NCBI RefSeq assembly: GCF_002844395.1
Contig: NZ_CP025197.1
Location: 744,001 to 808,000 of the forward strand
DNA: 64,000 nt
From: Acetivibrio saccincola
Lineage (GTDB): Bacteria > Bacillota > Clostridia > Acetivibrionales > Acetivibrionaceae
Reading direction: 5' to 3'
Part shown: piece by piece, positions 63,632-64,000 of the stretch
How positions within the stretch are numbered: position 1 is the stretch's first letter
Layout of the letters: each line of letters opens with the position of its first letter
The notes under the pieces: generated by a model
The model's input: the letters and a program-made list of their open reading frames with translations, nothing else
What the model was told of the DNA's origin: nothing
Database searches by the model: none
Position numbers and translations under genes: made by a program

Positions 63632-64000
63632 TTGAAAATTCCTTTAAATATAGATTGGCAGCAAATACTTTTACACTTGTTAAACTTTTTAATATTAACT
63701 TTAGGACTGTATTTGTTGCTATATAGCCCTGTTAAAAAATTCATGGATGAAAGGGCGGGGTATTATAACAAATTAGACAGCGAAGCATTAGAGAAATTAA
63801 AACAAGCCGGTGATTTAAAGGCATCTTACCAAGAACGTTTGGAAGGTATAGAAAAAGAGATTGAAGAAAAAAAGGCATGTGCTGTTAAAGAGGCAAAAGA
63901 AGCAGCTGATAAACTTTTGCAAGAAGCTGAAATCCAGGCTGAAAAACTAATTTCAGATGCCAAAGAAGCAGCACGGCAAGAGCGTGCTAAAATTTTAGAA
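63632..64000 (+). CDS. atpF: ATP synthase F0 subunit b, partial
   Basis: TTG start at 63632, 6 bases after TAGGAGGTGG. One N-terminal membrane helix (WQQILLHLLNFLILTLGLYL is the start of it), then a long charged coiled coil (stator stalk) that runs past the window end. 123 codons visible. Confidence 0.9.
   Translation, partial: MKIPLNIDWQQILLHLLNFLILTLGLYLLLYSPVKKFMDERAGYYNKLDSEALEKLKQAGDLKASYQERLEGIEKEIEEKKACAVKEAKEAADKLLQEAEIQAEKLISDAKEAARQERAKILE

Overview
The window is low-GC, gram-positive, anaerobe-type DNA. A stand-alone HemZ-type radical SAM protein, a ferritin-like protein, 4Fe-4S proteins, an RsgI-type anti-sigma domain, many lipoproteins, WXG100 proteins and ISLre2/IS256/group II intron debris together suggest a member of the Clostridia, perhaps near Acetivibrio/Ruminiclostridium. 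That placement is inference. No rRNA, tRNA or CRISPR array was seen.

Region 1 (1-15,025) is ordinary chromosome with intact genes: an AEC transporter end, a sialate O-acetylesterase, a ferritin-like protein, a LeuCD-type dehydratase, HemZ, a fucose isomerase-family protein, a small-molecule kinase, an orphan galactitol-type PTS IIC, a GDT1/TMEM165 cation transporter with a cysteine-rich tail, a pilin-like protein, a mini RsgI protein and an SDR epimerase.

Region 2 (15,049-48,930) is the main point of interest. It starts with a Pho box and a pstS gene that carries an internal deletion and is then cut by a large duplication. Six modules follow, A to F. Each has a multidomain effector with a non-Sec, WXG/LXG-like helical N-terminus, peptidoglycan-binding repeats and a variable set of wall-degrading domains (GH73 glucosaminidase, M23, SleB, SLT, lysozyme-like, CHAP, papain-like, and one unrecognised). 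Each effector is followed by a lipoprotein or membrane-anchored protein. Modules A, B, E and F also carry two WXG100 genes in front of the effector. I read this as an array of type VII secretion substrates that attack cell wall, with candidate surface immunity proteins. The two effectors that end in the same CHAP domain (C and E) are followed by lipoproteins that share a C-terminal domain. All six modules have a direct repeat with a 21-bp period about 30 bp upstream of a TATAAT box, which suggests one common activator. The array also holds stalk-domain proteins, a large exported surface protein, near-identical duplications and at least six frameshifts, whereas Region 1 shows none. No EssC-type ATPase or other secretion machinery is in the window.

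Region 3 (48,931-62,228) is a mobile-element graveyard: an internally deleted group II intron, an IS256 remnant, an IS4 remnant, an ISLre2 fragment and one full-length ISLre2. Between them lie a ferredoxin/membrane Fe-S protein/ArsR operon with a consensus promoter and palindromic operator, a broken S8 protease, a C39-like protease, a beta-propeller protein, an N-terminally truncated M56 (BlaR1-like) protein and a KptA fragment. A perfect 55-bp inverted match lies at its two ends (49,102 and 62,228).

Region 4 (62,245-64,000) is the start of an atp operon (a, c, b subunits) behind a consensus promoter. The a subunit seems to have an ATA start codon.
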